The notes below the pieces were generated by a model that saw only the letters and a program-made list of their open reading frames with translations, was not told where the DNA came from and ran no database searches. Both the position numbers and the translations under genes were made by a program. Below are positions 1 to 9,700 of a stretch of 58,103 nucleotides of DNA, piece after piece. The DNA is taken from positions 13,125 to 71,227 of the forward strand of contig WTFV01000189.1 of assembly GCA_011523845.1 (NCBI GenBank), written 5' to 3'. Positions within the stretch are counted from its first letter, which is position 1, and every line of letters starts with the position of its first letter. The DNA comes from Acidobacteriota bacterium. Lineage in GTDB: Bacteria; Acidobacteriota; Vicinamibacteria; Vicinamibacterales; UBA8438.

Positions 1-1032
1 CGGGATGGCGTCCTGGAGTATGTCGGCCCGGGCGAGGACTTCGAGACGGAGCCGAACCGGTACGAGCTGACGGTCCGTGCGCGGGACCCGCACGGCGCGG
101 AGGCCGCGGCGCGGGTGGTGGTCACGGTGACCAACGTCAACGAACGGCCGGCGTTCGAGGAGTCGGTCTATCGTTTCGAGCTGGTCGAGAACCTGGACGG
201 CAGCCGGCAGGCGGTCCATCTCGGCCCGGTGACGGCGGAGGATCCCGATGGCGACGAGTTGGCCTACGAGGTGTCGGCCGGCGACCGGGAGCACTTCAGG
301 ATAGGGTCGCGGGATGGCGTCCTGGAGTATGTCGGCCCGGGCGAGGACTTCGAGACGGAGCCGAGCCGGTACGAGCTGACGGTCCGTGCGCGGGACCCGC
401 ACGGTGCGGAGGCCGCGGCGCGGGTGGTGGTCACGGTGACCAACGCCGACGAACGGCTGACGGCAACCGCGTCGTGCGACCCGTGCTCCGTGGCGCGGGG
501 CGGCGAGGTGCGCCTGACCGCGACGGCGTTGGACCCGGACGGCGACCCTCTGACCTACCGCTGGCGCGCGCCGGCGGGCCGCTTCGCCGGCCCCATTGAC
601 CGGTCGACCGCACGCTGGACGGCGCCCGCCGAGCCGGGGCGCGTGACGATCAGCGTCCGGGTTTCCGCCGGCGAGGACACGGTTTCGGCCACCGTCACCG
701 TGGAGGTGGTCAACGAGGCGCCGGCGTTCGCGGAGTCGGTCTACCGATTCGAGCTGGCGGAGAACCTGGACGGCAGCCGGCAGTCGATCCATCTCGGCGC
801 GGTGACGGCGGAGGATCCCGATGGCGACGAGTTGACCTACGACGTGTCGGCCGGCGACCGGGGGCGCTTCAGGACAGGAACGCGGGATGGCGTCGTGCAG
901 TATGTCGGCCCGGGCGAGGACTTCGAGACGGAGCCGAACCGGTACGAGCTGACGGTCCGTGCGCGGGACCCGCACGGCGCGGAGGCCGCGGCGCGGGTGG
1001 TGGTCACGGTGACCAACGTCAACGAACGGCCG
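1..1032 (+). repeat. Intragenic near-identical direct repeats encoding cadherin-like units
   Basis: The stretch 1-150 recurs almost base for base at 310-459 and 883-1032, offsets 309 and 882. Both offsets are multiples of three, so the repeats stay in frame. Upstream halves of the units (from about 163 and 730) are also very similar. Identity at the nucleotide level implies recent duplication or gene conversion and makes copy number easy to misassemble. Confidence 0.9.
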
Positions 1033-3111
1033 GAGGCGGAGGACGACGCGGCCGAGACGCGGGAGGACGAGGCGGTGACGGTGGACCTGCTCGCGAACGA
1101 TACCGACCCGGACGGCGACAGCCTGCGCGTCGAGTCGGTATCGGCGCCGGCGCACGGGACCACGCGCATCGTGCCCGGCGGGAGCGTGACCTACACGCCG
1201 GAGGCGAACTACCACGGCGCGGACCGGTTCACCTACGTGGTCACGGACCCCGACGGCGAAACGGCCGGCGCGACGGTGGAGGTGACCGTGCTGTCGGTCA
1301 ACGATGCGCCGGTCGCCGTCGGCGCCATCCCGGACCAGGCGCTCGACGAGGGCGGCGGCTCGGTGGACGTGGAGCTGACGCCGTTTTTCGAGGACGTCGA
1401 CGGGGACGCGCTGACCTACCGCGCGGCGTCGTCCGACACCGACGTGGCGACGGTGCGTGTCGCCGGGGCGGTGCTGACGCTGACGCCGGTGACGTACGGG
1501 TCGGCGCTGGTGACGGTGACGGCGGAGGATTCCGGCGGCCTGACGGCAACGCAGGCGTTCACCGCGGGGGTGGACGACCGTCTGGTGCGAGCCGTGCTGG
1601 GGCACACGCTGGCGGCGATGGCCCGGTCGCACCTGTCGAGCGCGCGGATGACGCTCGGTCGGCGGGTGGAAGCGGGCGGCAGCGAGGCGTCGCGGCTGAC
1701 GGTGATGGGCCGCGCCGTGCCGTTGGGGAAGGCGGCGGCCCGTCAGGCGGCCGAGCAGATGGTCACGGGCTGGCTGTCGAGCGCCGCGTGGTCCGGCTCG
1801 TTTGCGCATGGCCCTGGCGGCTCCCCGTTCGGGCCGGCGGTCGCCGGGCCGGGGCTCGGCGCCCATCCTGCAGGCGGATTCGGCGGGCCGACGCCGGGAG
1901 GACCGGCCCTGGCAGGGCCTCCGCCCGGAGGCCCCCTGGCGACGGGCGTGCCGCCGGGCTCGACCGGGGGCCTGTACGGCCTCGGGGGATTCGGCGGCGG
2001 TCCGGACGCGCTGCTGCGCGGCACGGAGTTCGAGCTGGCGCTGGGCGGCGACGAGGATGGCGACGAGCGGCGACCGGGCCGGCGCTGGCGCGTCTGGGGT
2101 CAGGGCGACGTCCAGACGTTCCACGGCGCGCCGGCGGTGTTCCGCTACGACGCCCGCTACGACGGCGACGTGCGCACCGGCTGGGTGGGCGTCGACGCGC
2201 GGCTGACCTCGCGCTGGCTGGCGGGCGTGGCGGTGTCGCGCAGCGTCGGCGGGAGCGACTGGCAGGCGGGCGCATCGCGCGGGCGCCTGACGACGAAGCT
2301 GACGGCGCTGCACCCCTACGCACAGTGGTCGGACGGGGCCACGTCGGTGTGGACGATGGCCGGCGGCGGTTGGGGCGAAGGCGAAGCCGAGAACCTGCGG
2401 GAGGCGACCGGCCTCGTGGGTACGAGCGGGCTCGGCCTGCGCCTGGGCCTCGTCGAGTTGCGGCGGGAGCTGGGCTCGGCGGGCGGCGGCGCCGAGTTCG
2501 GGTTGCGGACCGACGCCGCCTGGGCGGAGCTGCGGACCGGCGAGGGCCGCGAGTCGGTCGACGGGCTCGCGGCGGCGGTCAATCAGCAGCGGGTCGGCGC
2601 GGAGGTGTCGCGGCCGCTGCGACTGGGAGCCTTGGCCTTGCAGCCGTTCGGCGAGGCGCACCTGCGGCGCGACGGCGGCGCGGGCCAGACCGGCACCGGC
2701 ATGGAGGTGGCCTTCGGGCTCGGGCTGACGGGCGGCATCGTGCGGCTCGCCGTGCAGGCCCGGACGCTGGCCGTGCACTCGGCGGCCGGCTACGGCGAGC
2801 GCGGGGCCGGGTTGACGCTGACGGTAGGCGGCCGGCGCCGCGAAGGGCTGTCGCTGTCGCTGTCGCCGAGTTGGGGGGACGGCGCGTCAGGCACCGGCGC
2901 GCTGTGGCGGGAGGAGGTATACCGCCACCACCTGTCCGAGAAGCTCGGGAACCCCTTCGCGGTGAACGCGCGCGGGGACTACGGCATGCGGTTGCCGAAC
3001 GGCGGCCTGCTGAGGTGGTTCGGCAGCTACCGCCACTCGCCGTACGGCCGCGGCTTCCTCGTCGGCGGCAGCATCGGCGGGCTCGCCGATGCGCTCCTGC
3101 CCGGCCGGTAG
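1..3111 (+). CDS. Cadherin/Ig-repeat outer-membrane protein with C-terminal beta-barrel, 5' truncated by window edge
   Basis: The reading frame is open from base 1, so the start lies outside the window and about 1036 residues are visible. In order there are cadherin-like repeats (DPDGDEL calcium-site motifs, ending VVVTVTN), a PKD/Ig-like domain (about bases 445-711), another cadherin-like copy (712-1026), a Big/VCBS-type domain with LLANDTDPDGDS (1027-1320), and an Ig-like domain with FFEDVDGDALTY. A Gly/Pro-rich linker follows (about 1800-2010). The last 350 residues have alternating aromatic and small residues, as in an autotransporter-type barrel. Likely role is adhesion or cell-surface display; this is inferred from architecture. 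Family membership of the barrel is not certain. It converges on the TonB receptor gene. Confidence 0.85.
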   Translation, partial: RDGVLEYVGPGEDFETEPNRYELTVRARDPHGAEAAARVVVTVTNVNERPAFEESVYRFELVENLDGSRQAVHLGPVTAEDPDGDELAYEVSAGDREHFRIGSRDGVLEYVGPGEDFETEPSRYELTVRARDPHGAEAAARVVVTVTNADERLTATASCDPCSVARGGEVRLTATALDPDGDPLTYRWRAPAGRFAGPIDRSTARWTAPAEPGRVTISVRVSAGEDTVSATVTVEVVNEAPAFAESVYRFELAENLDGSRQSIHLGAVTAEDPDGDELTYDVSAGDRGRFRTGTRDGVVQYVGPGEDFETEPNRYELTVRARDPHGAEAAARVVVTVTNVNERPEAEDDAAETREDEAVTVDLLANDTDPDGDSLRVESVSAPAHGTTRIVPGGSVTYTPEANYHGADRFTYVVTDPDGETAGATVEVTVLSVNDAPVAVGAIPDQALDEGGGSVDVELTPFFEDVDGDALTYRAASSDTDVATVRVAGAVLTLTPVTYGSALVTVTAEDSGGLTATQAFTAGVDDRLVRAVLGHTLAAMARSHLSSARMTLGRRVEAGGSEASRLTVMGRAVPLGKAAARQAAEQMVTGWLSSAAWSGSFAHGPGGSPFGPAVAGPGLGAHPAGGFGGPTPGGPALAGPPPGGPLATGVPPGSTGGLYGLGGFGGGPDALLRGTEFELALGGDEDGDERRPGRRWRVWGQGDVQTFHGAPAVFRYDARYDGDVRTGWVGVDARLTSRWLAGVAVSRSVGGSDWQAGASRGRLTTKLTALHPYAQWSDGATSVWTMAGGGWGEGEAENLREATGLVGTSGLGLRLGLVELRRELGSAGGGAEFGLRTDAAWAELRTGEGRESVDGLAAAVNQQRVGAEVSRPLRLGALALQPFGEAHLRRDGGAGQTGTGMEVAFGLGLTGGIVRLAVQARTLAVHSAAGYGERGAGLTLTVGGRRREGLSLSLSPSWGDGASGTGALWREEVYRHHLSEKLGNPFAVNARGDYGMRLPNGGLLRWFGSYRHSPYGRGFLVGGSIGGLADALLPGR

Positions 3112-3144
3112 CGCCGGCCGTCCGGGCGCCCCGGCCCCACCGCC

Positions 3145-3200
3145 CCGGGAGCTCGCGCCGCAGAACGCACGCGGTTGCGTTCCACGGCGCAAGCTCCCGG
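3145..3200. terminator. Long interrupted hairpin between convergent genes
   Basis: The arms at 3145-3160 and 3185-3200 are complementary over 16 bp with one mismatch. A 2-nt symmetric internal loop leads to a second perfect 7-bp stem (3163-3169 with 3176-3182) closing a 6-nt loop. It sits between the stop of the cadherin-repeat gene (3111) and the stop of the TonB receptor gene (3208), so it could terminate both transcripts. There is no T-tract on either side, so classical intrinsic termination is not assured. Confidence 0.7.
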
Positions 3201-3207
3201 CAGGCTC

Positions 3208-6177
3208 CTAGAACTCGTAGGTCGCGCTGATCCGCGCGATCCGCGGCGGGATGTTCTCCAGCACGTTGCCGAACGACGGGCCCGAGACCTGCGAGACGCG
3301 CAGGATGTCGTTGGCGTTGAGCAGGTTGAACACCTCGACCGCCATCTGAAACCGGCCCGGGCCCATGTCCAGGAACTTCGACAGGCGGACGTTCCAGACG
3401 TGCTGGGCGGTGAGCTTCGACGCGCCGTACGGCTCCACCCGGATCGTCTGCGTGCCCTGGTTGCGGAAGTGGAACAGCCCGTCGGGGTCGTTCCGCAGGA
3501 ACCGCACGGTCCTCTGCAGCGGGAAGCCGCTCAGGGCCTGGTAGAACACGCCGAGCTGGATGTCGCCCGGGAACATGTAGCTGCCGTGCGCCTTCATGCC
3601 CCACTCCCAGGACTCGTCGAGCCCGTTGAGGGCGACCTGCGGGGGGACGAAATCGGTCAGGGCGGCGTTCGGGAGCCAGCGGTGGTTCTGCGTGCCGATG
3701 AACGAGACCAGACCCTGCCACCCGTCGCGCAACCGCCTCTCCAGCGTGAACTCGTAGCTGTGGTAGAAGTCCGGCTCGGGATAGTTGATCCGCTGGTTGC
3801 CCACGAACTCGGCGCCCCGATACTCGTCGCCGTAGTCGGCGAAGTGGATCATGTTGCCCGTGTCGTCGGAGGTGTCCAGCACTCCGTCAGGCCCCGGATC
3901 CCGGCGGCTCACCGGGATGGTATACGCGCTGGGGGGGCGCAGGATGTTCGGGCCGCCCTGCGTCCCGGAGGCCGTCGAGCCCCGCGTGTCGAACAGGCCC
4001 GCCTCGCGCTTGTAGACGTACACCGCGCGAGCCGCCACCGAGGGCATCAGCTCGTGCTGAACGCCGAACGACAGCTCCTGCGTGTTCGACTGGTACAGCT
4101 CGCGGCCGTATCGCGGATCGTTCGGCAGGATGGAGTTGGCGGCCCCGGTGATGCTGACGAAGTCGGGGCCGTTGAGGCTGAGGTCCACTTCTCCCGGCGT
4201 GTAGGTGTTGTCGGGAATCGAGTCCCGCCAGACGTACGTCGCCGAGGCGATCGCGTTGAGGTTGTACGTCGAGGCGAAGCTGTCGCCGAGCGACTGCTGG
4301 AAGTAGTTGTACGCGCCCCGAATCACGGTCCTTCCGTCTCCGCGGAGGTCGTAGGCGAGCCCTATGCGCGGCGCCAGGCCCTTCCAGTCCACCACGTCCA
4401 GCCGGTCGACGTGCCCGCTGAAGAAGAGCCCGAAGTCGTCGGAACCCTTGAGCTGCTCCGGCACGTACGAGGCGTAGTGGTCGAACCGCAGGCCGATGTT
4501 CGCGGTCAACCGCCTGGTCACGCGCCATTCGTCCGTGACGTACGCGGAGTTCACGTCCACCCGGTTGGTGGGGTCCAGGGGGTAGTTGAACAGCCTGACC
4601 CGGTACGGATTCCCCACCATCCCGGTATCGAACAGGGTCGCGCCCTCGTACTCCAGGATGAAGTTGCCGCCGGCGTGGCTCGCCTGCCCCGTGCCGTGCG
4701 TCTCGCGATAGATCTGGACGCCGGTCTTGATCGCGTGGGCGCCTCCCGGATAGTAGGTGACGCTGCCCAAGTATTGCCACCGGTTGCGGGGGCGCCGGTC
4801 GGCCCGGGCCGCCGAGCCGGTGTACAGCCCGGAGACGCGATCGAAGCGGGTGGGGGTGTCGACGCCGGCCCGCGGCTGATAGTCGGCGAGGTAGTAGTGG
4901 CGGCCCAGCGTGAGGGTGTACACGAGCCGGTTGCTGGGCGTGCCGTTGAGCTCGATCTTGCCGGTCTGCGGGTTGAAGAGGTAGTCGTTCGTCGTCTCGA
5001 GCGGCCGGAACTGGGTGCCGAACCGTTCCGGCATGACCTTGCCGCTGCGGTGGTAGAACGCGTCCATCCGGTAGCCCTGCGAAAGCTGGAACGTGGTCTT
5101 GACGGTCTGGCTGTTGAGCTCTCGCCGGCCGTCCCCGCGCCCGTCCTCGGTCGTGTCGTCCGGCGTCAGATAGATGCCGTCCGGTCCGCCGTCGAGCGCG
5201 AAGTTGACCTCGTTCTGCGCCTTGCGCTGGCGCTTGTAGTCGCCGTAGAACCAGATCCGGTTCCTCCAGATGGGGCCTCCCAGCGATCCGGAGATGTCGC
5301 TGTAGTCCTTGAACGAGCTGCCCTGCGTGACGCCCCGCTCCATCAGCGCCGCGTCGAGGTTGTCGGACTGCATCCGCCGGTTCTGGTACGCGCCGAAGTA
5401 GCGTCCGTGGAACTGGTTGGTGCCGGACTTGATGATGGCGGCGAAGTTCATGCCGGCCGTCGCGACCTCCGCGGTGTTGCCGACGGCCGTGATGGTGACC
5501 TCGTCGAGGGACGCGTAGTCGTAGTAGGAGCCCATCGAGGACGTGTACTGCCGCGTGTTGATTCCGTCGAGGGTCGGCGTGATCTGCCCGCGTTGGCCAT
5601 AGGCCACCGCGGACTGGTAGTTGGCCATCGTGCTGCCGCCGACGTCGATCCGGCCGACGCGCATGCCGGGCGCCATCGCCATCAGCTCGAACTGGCTGCC
5701 CGAGTTGGGAACCGACTCGATCACCTCCCGCGTCAGGGTCTGCACGGTGGCCGCGCTCGTCACGTCGACGACGGGGCTCTGGCCGCTCACGGTGATGGTC
5801 TCCTGGACGGTCGAGAGCTCCAGCTCCACGTCTATCCGCGCCGTGAACCGATCCGTCAGCCGGACCCCTTCGCGGATGACCGTCGAGAAGCCGGGCAGCG
5901 CGAACGTGATCGTGTACGTCCCGATGCCCAGATCGGTGAACCGATAGGCCCCCTCGCCATCCGTTATCCGAACTACCTGCGGCACGATCAACTGCGGGCT
6001 CTCGAGCGTCGCCGTCACGCCGGGCAGCACGCCGCCGGTCGCGTCCGTCACGATTCCCTCGATGCCGGACGCGTTGACCACCTGCGCGCCAGCGTCCGAT
6101 GGGCCGACGAGGAACAGCGTCAGCCCGAGACAGATCGCCGGACCTGTCGGACCTGCCCGAAACTTGCGATGCAGCAT
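3208..6177 (-). CDS. TonB-dependent receptor with carboxypeptidase-regulatory-like N-terminal domain
   Basis: 989 residues. A signal peptide (residues 1-31, cleavage after AGA) is followed by a CarboxypepD_reg-like beta-sandwich (about 38-120, starting SGIEGIVTDATGGVLPG), a TonB plug region (about 130-240) and a large beta-barrel ending in the typical aromatic terminus ATYEF. The family transports large substrates such as glycans or siderophores across the outer membrane; this subgroup (OAR/SusC-like receptors of Acidobacteriota) mostly has unknown substrates. The ATG at 6175-6177 has a strong GGAGGT Shine-Dalgarno 7 nt upstream. No dedicated lipoprotein partner or sigma/anti-sigma pair lies next to it. 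Confidence 0.93.
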   Translation of the reverse strand: MLHRKFRAGPTGPAICLGLTLFLVGPSDAGAQVVNASGIEGIVTDATGGVLPGVTATLESPQLIVPQVVRITDGEGAYRFTDLGIGTYTITFALPGFSTVIREGVRLTDRFTARIDVELELSTVQETITVSGQSPVVDVTSAATVQTLTREVIESVPNSGSQFELMAMAPGMRVGRIDVGGSTMANYQSAVAYGQRGQITPTLDGINTRQYTSSMGSYYDYASLDEVTITAVGNTAEVATAGMNFAAIIKSGTNQFHGRYFGAYQNRRMQSDNLDAALMERGVTQGSSFKDYSDISGSLGGPIWRNRIWFYGDYKRQRKAQNEVNFALDGGPDGIYLTPDDTTEDGRGDGRRELNSQTVKTTFQLSQGYRMDAFYHRSGKVMPERFGTQFRPLETTNDYLFNPQTGKIELNGTPSNRLVYTLTLGRHYYLADYQPRAGVDTPTRFDRVSGLYTGSAARADRRPRNRWQYLGSVTYYPGGAHAIKTGVQIYRETHGTGQASHAGGNFILEYEGATLFDTGMVGNPYRVRLFNYPLDPTNRVDVNSAYVTDEWRVTRRLTANIGLRFDHYASYVPEQLKGSDDFGLFFSGHVDRLDVVDWKGLAPRIGLAYDLRGDGRTVIRGAYNYFQQSLGDSFASTYNLNAIASATYVWRDSIPDNTYTPGEVDLSLNGPDFVSITGAANSILPNDPRYGRELYQSNTQELSFGVQHELMPSVAARAVYVYKREAGLFDTRGSTASGTQGGPNILRPPSAYTIPVSRRDPGPDGVLDTSDDTGNMIHFADYGDEYRGAEFVGNQRINYPEPDFYHSYEFTLERRLRDGWQGLVSFIGTQNHRWLPNAALTDFVPPQVALNGLDESWEWGMKAHGSYMFPGDIQLGVFYQALSGFPLQRTVRFLRNDPDGLFHFRNQGTQTIRVEPYGASKLTAQHVWNVRLSKFLDMGPGRFQMAVEVFNLLNANDILRVSQVSGPSFGNVLENIPPRIARISATYEF

Positions 6178-6772
6178 CTGAACACCTCCAAACCGTACCG
6201 TGTGGCGTACTGCGCGTCGTGCGGCCGAGAATTGCGCCGGCGTCTGCTTACCGGATTGCGGCCAGAGAGCAGCTCGCGAGGTTGCGGGTTCGGAACGTCC
6301 GTGCCGATGCGAGGGAGCTGGAGCGGGACAACACGTGACGGCGGGAAAACGGGTCGATGCGCGGCGCCGGGAGGGTTGTCCGGAGACCGGGCCCTTCGCC
6401 GGGAACGCGCCGCGAGGACGCGGCGGGGCGTCGTGAACCGGGAGAAAGACGGCACATTCCCGACCGCTCGCCGCCGCGACGGCGACACCGTCGGCCAGCT
6501 TCCCGGCAGGAACCGGGCTGCGGCCCGGGTGGCAAGCCGTGAGGCCTGAATTCCCACAGGCGCCTCGTCGCCGCTCCGGAACATCGACGCCTGCGCGCTT
6601 CCACCCCGGGCTCGTGACGACAGCCGTCCAAGCATCCTACTCGCGGATCCGGAGAAAACGCAACGGGATTCGGTTGGGTTCGGCTGACCGCGGGTCAGGC
6701 AGAAGGGCTGTGGTATCGTGTCGGGGACTCACCGAGCGGCCTCGACGAGCGCTCATCAAGGCTCAGCAGCTC
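6178..6772. other. Intergenic region between divergent genes, no supported gene
   Basis: 595 bp between the TonB receptor start and the spermidine-synthase-like gene. The near end holds the receptor ribosome-binding site. A short perfect palindrome with 6-bp arms lies at 6684-6689 and 6693-6698, about 75 bp before the downstream start, and could be an operator. Open frames here are Arg/Pro-rich GC shadows. I see no RNA gene. Confidence 0.5.
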
Positions 6773-9700
6773 ATGGGGCATCCACGAGCGCGCCACCTCT
6801 TTCTCATCATCTATTTCCTGTCGGGTGCGGCAGCTCTCGTCTACGAGGTGGTCTGGTCGCGACTGCTGGTGCTTCACACCGGGCACACGGTCGCCGCCAT
6901 CGGGACCGTGCTGGCGGCGTTCATGGGCGGGCTGGCCGGCGGCGCGGCGCTGGGTGGCCGGTTCGCGTTCAGACTGACGCGCCAGCAGGCCTTGCGTCTC
7001 TATGCGCTGCTCGAATGCGCGATCGCGGCGTGCGCGCTGCTCGTCCCCGCGGCTCTCGCCGGACTCCAACCTTTGCTCGCTGCCGCGTACGCCGACGGCG
7101 ACGGGGGCACGTTGTTCGGCCTGAGCCGGCTGCTCTCGAGCCTGACGGTGCTGCTGGCGCCGACCGCGGCGATGGGGGCGACGTTTCCGCTGGCCGTGCG
7201 GTGGTTCGCCGGCCGGGCCGAGGACGCGGGGACCGAAACGGGCGCACTCTATGCGCTGAACACCCTGGGTGCGGCCCTCGGCGCGGGCCTCACCGGATTC
7301 GTCCTGTTGCCCTGGCTCGGGCTTCGAGGCGCCACGCTGGTCGGCGTGGCGGTAAACGTGGCCGCCGGCGCAGGGGCGCTGGGATTGGCCCGGTACGCCG
7401 TGGCGCCAGGTCGCACGTTGCCGGCGACGGCGTCCACCGTCCCACCGGCTGCGGACCGGCAGGTCGGTCGTCGACGACAACGGCGACCCGCCCGGGCGGG
7501 TCATGGAGCCGGCAGGGCGGTTGCCGGCCGGCAAGCCGACCCGTCACCTCTCGTCGGAAGAACGTGGCTGGCCGCGTCGGCGCTCGGCTTGTCCGGTTTC
7601 GTCGCCCTCACCTACCAGGTCGCCTGGACACGCATCCTCGCTCTCGTCATCGGACCGACGACCTACGCGTTCAGCGCCGTGCTGACCACGTTCATCGGCG
7701 GCCTGGCCTGCGGCGCCGCAACAGGCGCGCGGCTGGCGCGGTGGCGGCGATATCGGATCGTCTGGCTCGGCATGACCTTGATTCTGGCCGCGCTGGCGGC
7801 ATTCTCCGCGTTGCGGCTCATCGTACCGCTGTCGCTCGCCATGGCGCGTGCGGCGGCCGAGCCCGACGCGCTGTTCGCGTCGGTGATGGCCGTGAAGGTC
7901 GCCCTCGCGGCCGGACTGCTGTTGCCGATGACCATCGCGCTCGGCGCGGCGTTCCCACTGGCTGTCGCGGTGGCGGCCCGGCGGGAAGAGACGGTCGCTT
8001 TCGATGCCGGCATGGTGTACGCCGTGAACACCGTCGGCGCGATCGCCGGCGCGTTGCTGGGCAGCTTCGTGCTCATCCCGTTCCTGGGCCTGCGACAGAC
8101 CATCCTCGCAGCGAGCGCCCTGGGCATCGCCGGCGGGAGCCTCCTGCTGCTGGCGGCCGACGTCGGCCGTAGAGCGCGGGTCGCCATGGCGGCCTGCGCG
8201 CTGGCGAGCTTCGGCGCTGCCGCGGCGCTGCCGGACTGGAATCGTGCATTGCTCTCGGGCGGGGCGTACTGGAACGTGCCCGACGCGCCGACCCAGGACC
8301 TGCAAGCGATTCTGGAAGCGGGCGAGGTGCTGTACTACGAGGAGGGAGCGGCCGGCACCGTCTCCGTGCGCCGGACCGCCGGCAGCCTGGCGCTCGCTAT
8401 CGACGGCAAGGTCGACGCCTCGAACGCCACCGACATGCTGACCCAGAGCCTGTTGGCCCATCTGCCGCTCCTGCTGCATCCCGATCCGCAGGACGTCGGC
8501 ATCATCGGGCTGGGCAGCGGCGTCACGCTCGGCGCGGCCCTGCGACACCCCATCCGGCGGGCCGACATGCTGGAGATCTCGCCGCAGGTCGTCGAGGCGT
8601 CCGCCTGGTTCGAGGCCGAGAACGACGCGGCCCTCGAGGACCCGCGCACCCGCTTGATCCTGACCGACGGCCGCTCCCATCTGCTGCTGTCGTCGCAGCG
8701 CTACGACGTCATCATCTCCGAGCCGTCGAATCCCTGGATGGCCGGGGTCGCGACGCTCTTCACGCGCGAGTTCTTTCAGGCGGCGCGGGACCGGCTGCAG
8801 CCCGGGGGAATCCTGTGCCAGTGGGCGCATACGTACGGCATCCGCGACGAGGACCTGCGCTCGATTACCCGGACCTTCCTGTCGGTGTTCCCGGAAGGCG
8901 CCATGTGGCTCGTGGGCGACGGTGACGTGCTCCTGATCGGCAGCGTGGACCCGCTCGAGCCCCGGCTGCGCGAGATGGCCACCGCGTGGGAACGCCCCGG
9001 CGTCGGCGCCGCGCTCGCTGCCGTCGGCGTCCGGGACGCGTTCAGCGTGCTCTCGCTCTTCGTCGGAAGCGGAGGGTCCCTGCAGCAGTACAGCGCCCGT
9101 GCCCCGGTCCAGACCGACGACCACAACTCGCTGGAGTTCTCCGCCCCGCGCGGTCTCCATGAAGGCAGCCGCTCGACGAACGAGAACGCCCGCACGCTCC
9201 GCGCGCTCTCGGATCGGATCGCTCCACCTGAAGCCATCCGGTCGGTCGTGGAGTCGGCGACTCCGCGAGAGTGGCGCAACCGGGGCTTGATGCAACTGAA
9301 CGCGGCGGCCTTCGCCACCGCCTACGACGACCTGGCGAGGGCCGTCCGGTTGGCCCCGTCCGACCGGGAAGCACTGGCGGGCCTCGTCGAAGCGGCGGGA
9401 CGGAGTCGACGCGAACAGGACGCCACCCGGCTGCTCGAGCAACTCGCGTCGCAACACCCCGCCAGCGCTTCGCTGCGACTGGAGCTGTCACGCGTGCTCG
9501 CCTTGCAGGGAGCCTTCGATGACGCGGTGGCCGCGGCGAGGGAAGCCGTGTCCCTCGATCCCTCCGGCGCGGCCGCACGGGAGCAGCTCGCGTCGCTGTT
9601 CGTCGACCTGGGCGACGCCGCGAGCCTGGAGCCGATCGTCCGGCTGATGGAACGCGTCGATCCCGAGAGTTCCGAAACGCTCTACCACGCGGCTGCTCTC

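Noticed and set aside
1..1032. CRISPR-like array from regular repeats
   Set aside because: The repeats are long, in frame and encode cadherin-like domains; there are no short spacer-repeat units.
3175..6549. Very long plus-strand ORF (over 1100 codons) opposite the TonB receptor
   Set aside because: Arg/Val/Glu-rich composition with no domain motifs; a GC-skew shadow of the receptor gene, which has clear domains, signal peptide and ribosome-binding site.
6120..6635. 171-codon minus-strand ORF across the intergenic region before the TonB receptor
   Set aside because: Overlaps the receptor start in another frame, Arg/Pro/Ser-rich, no ribosome-binding site or motif.
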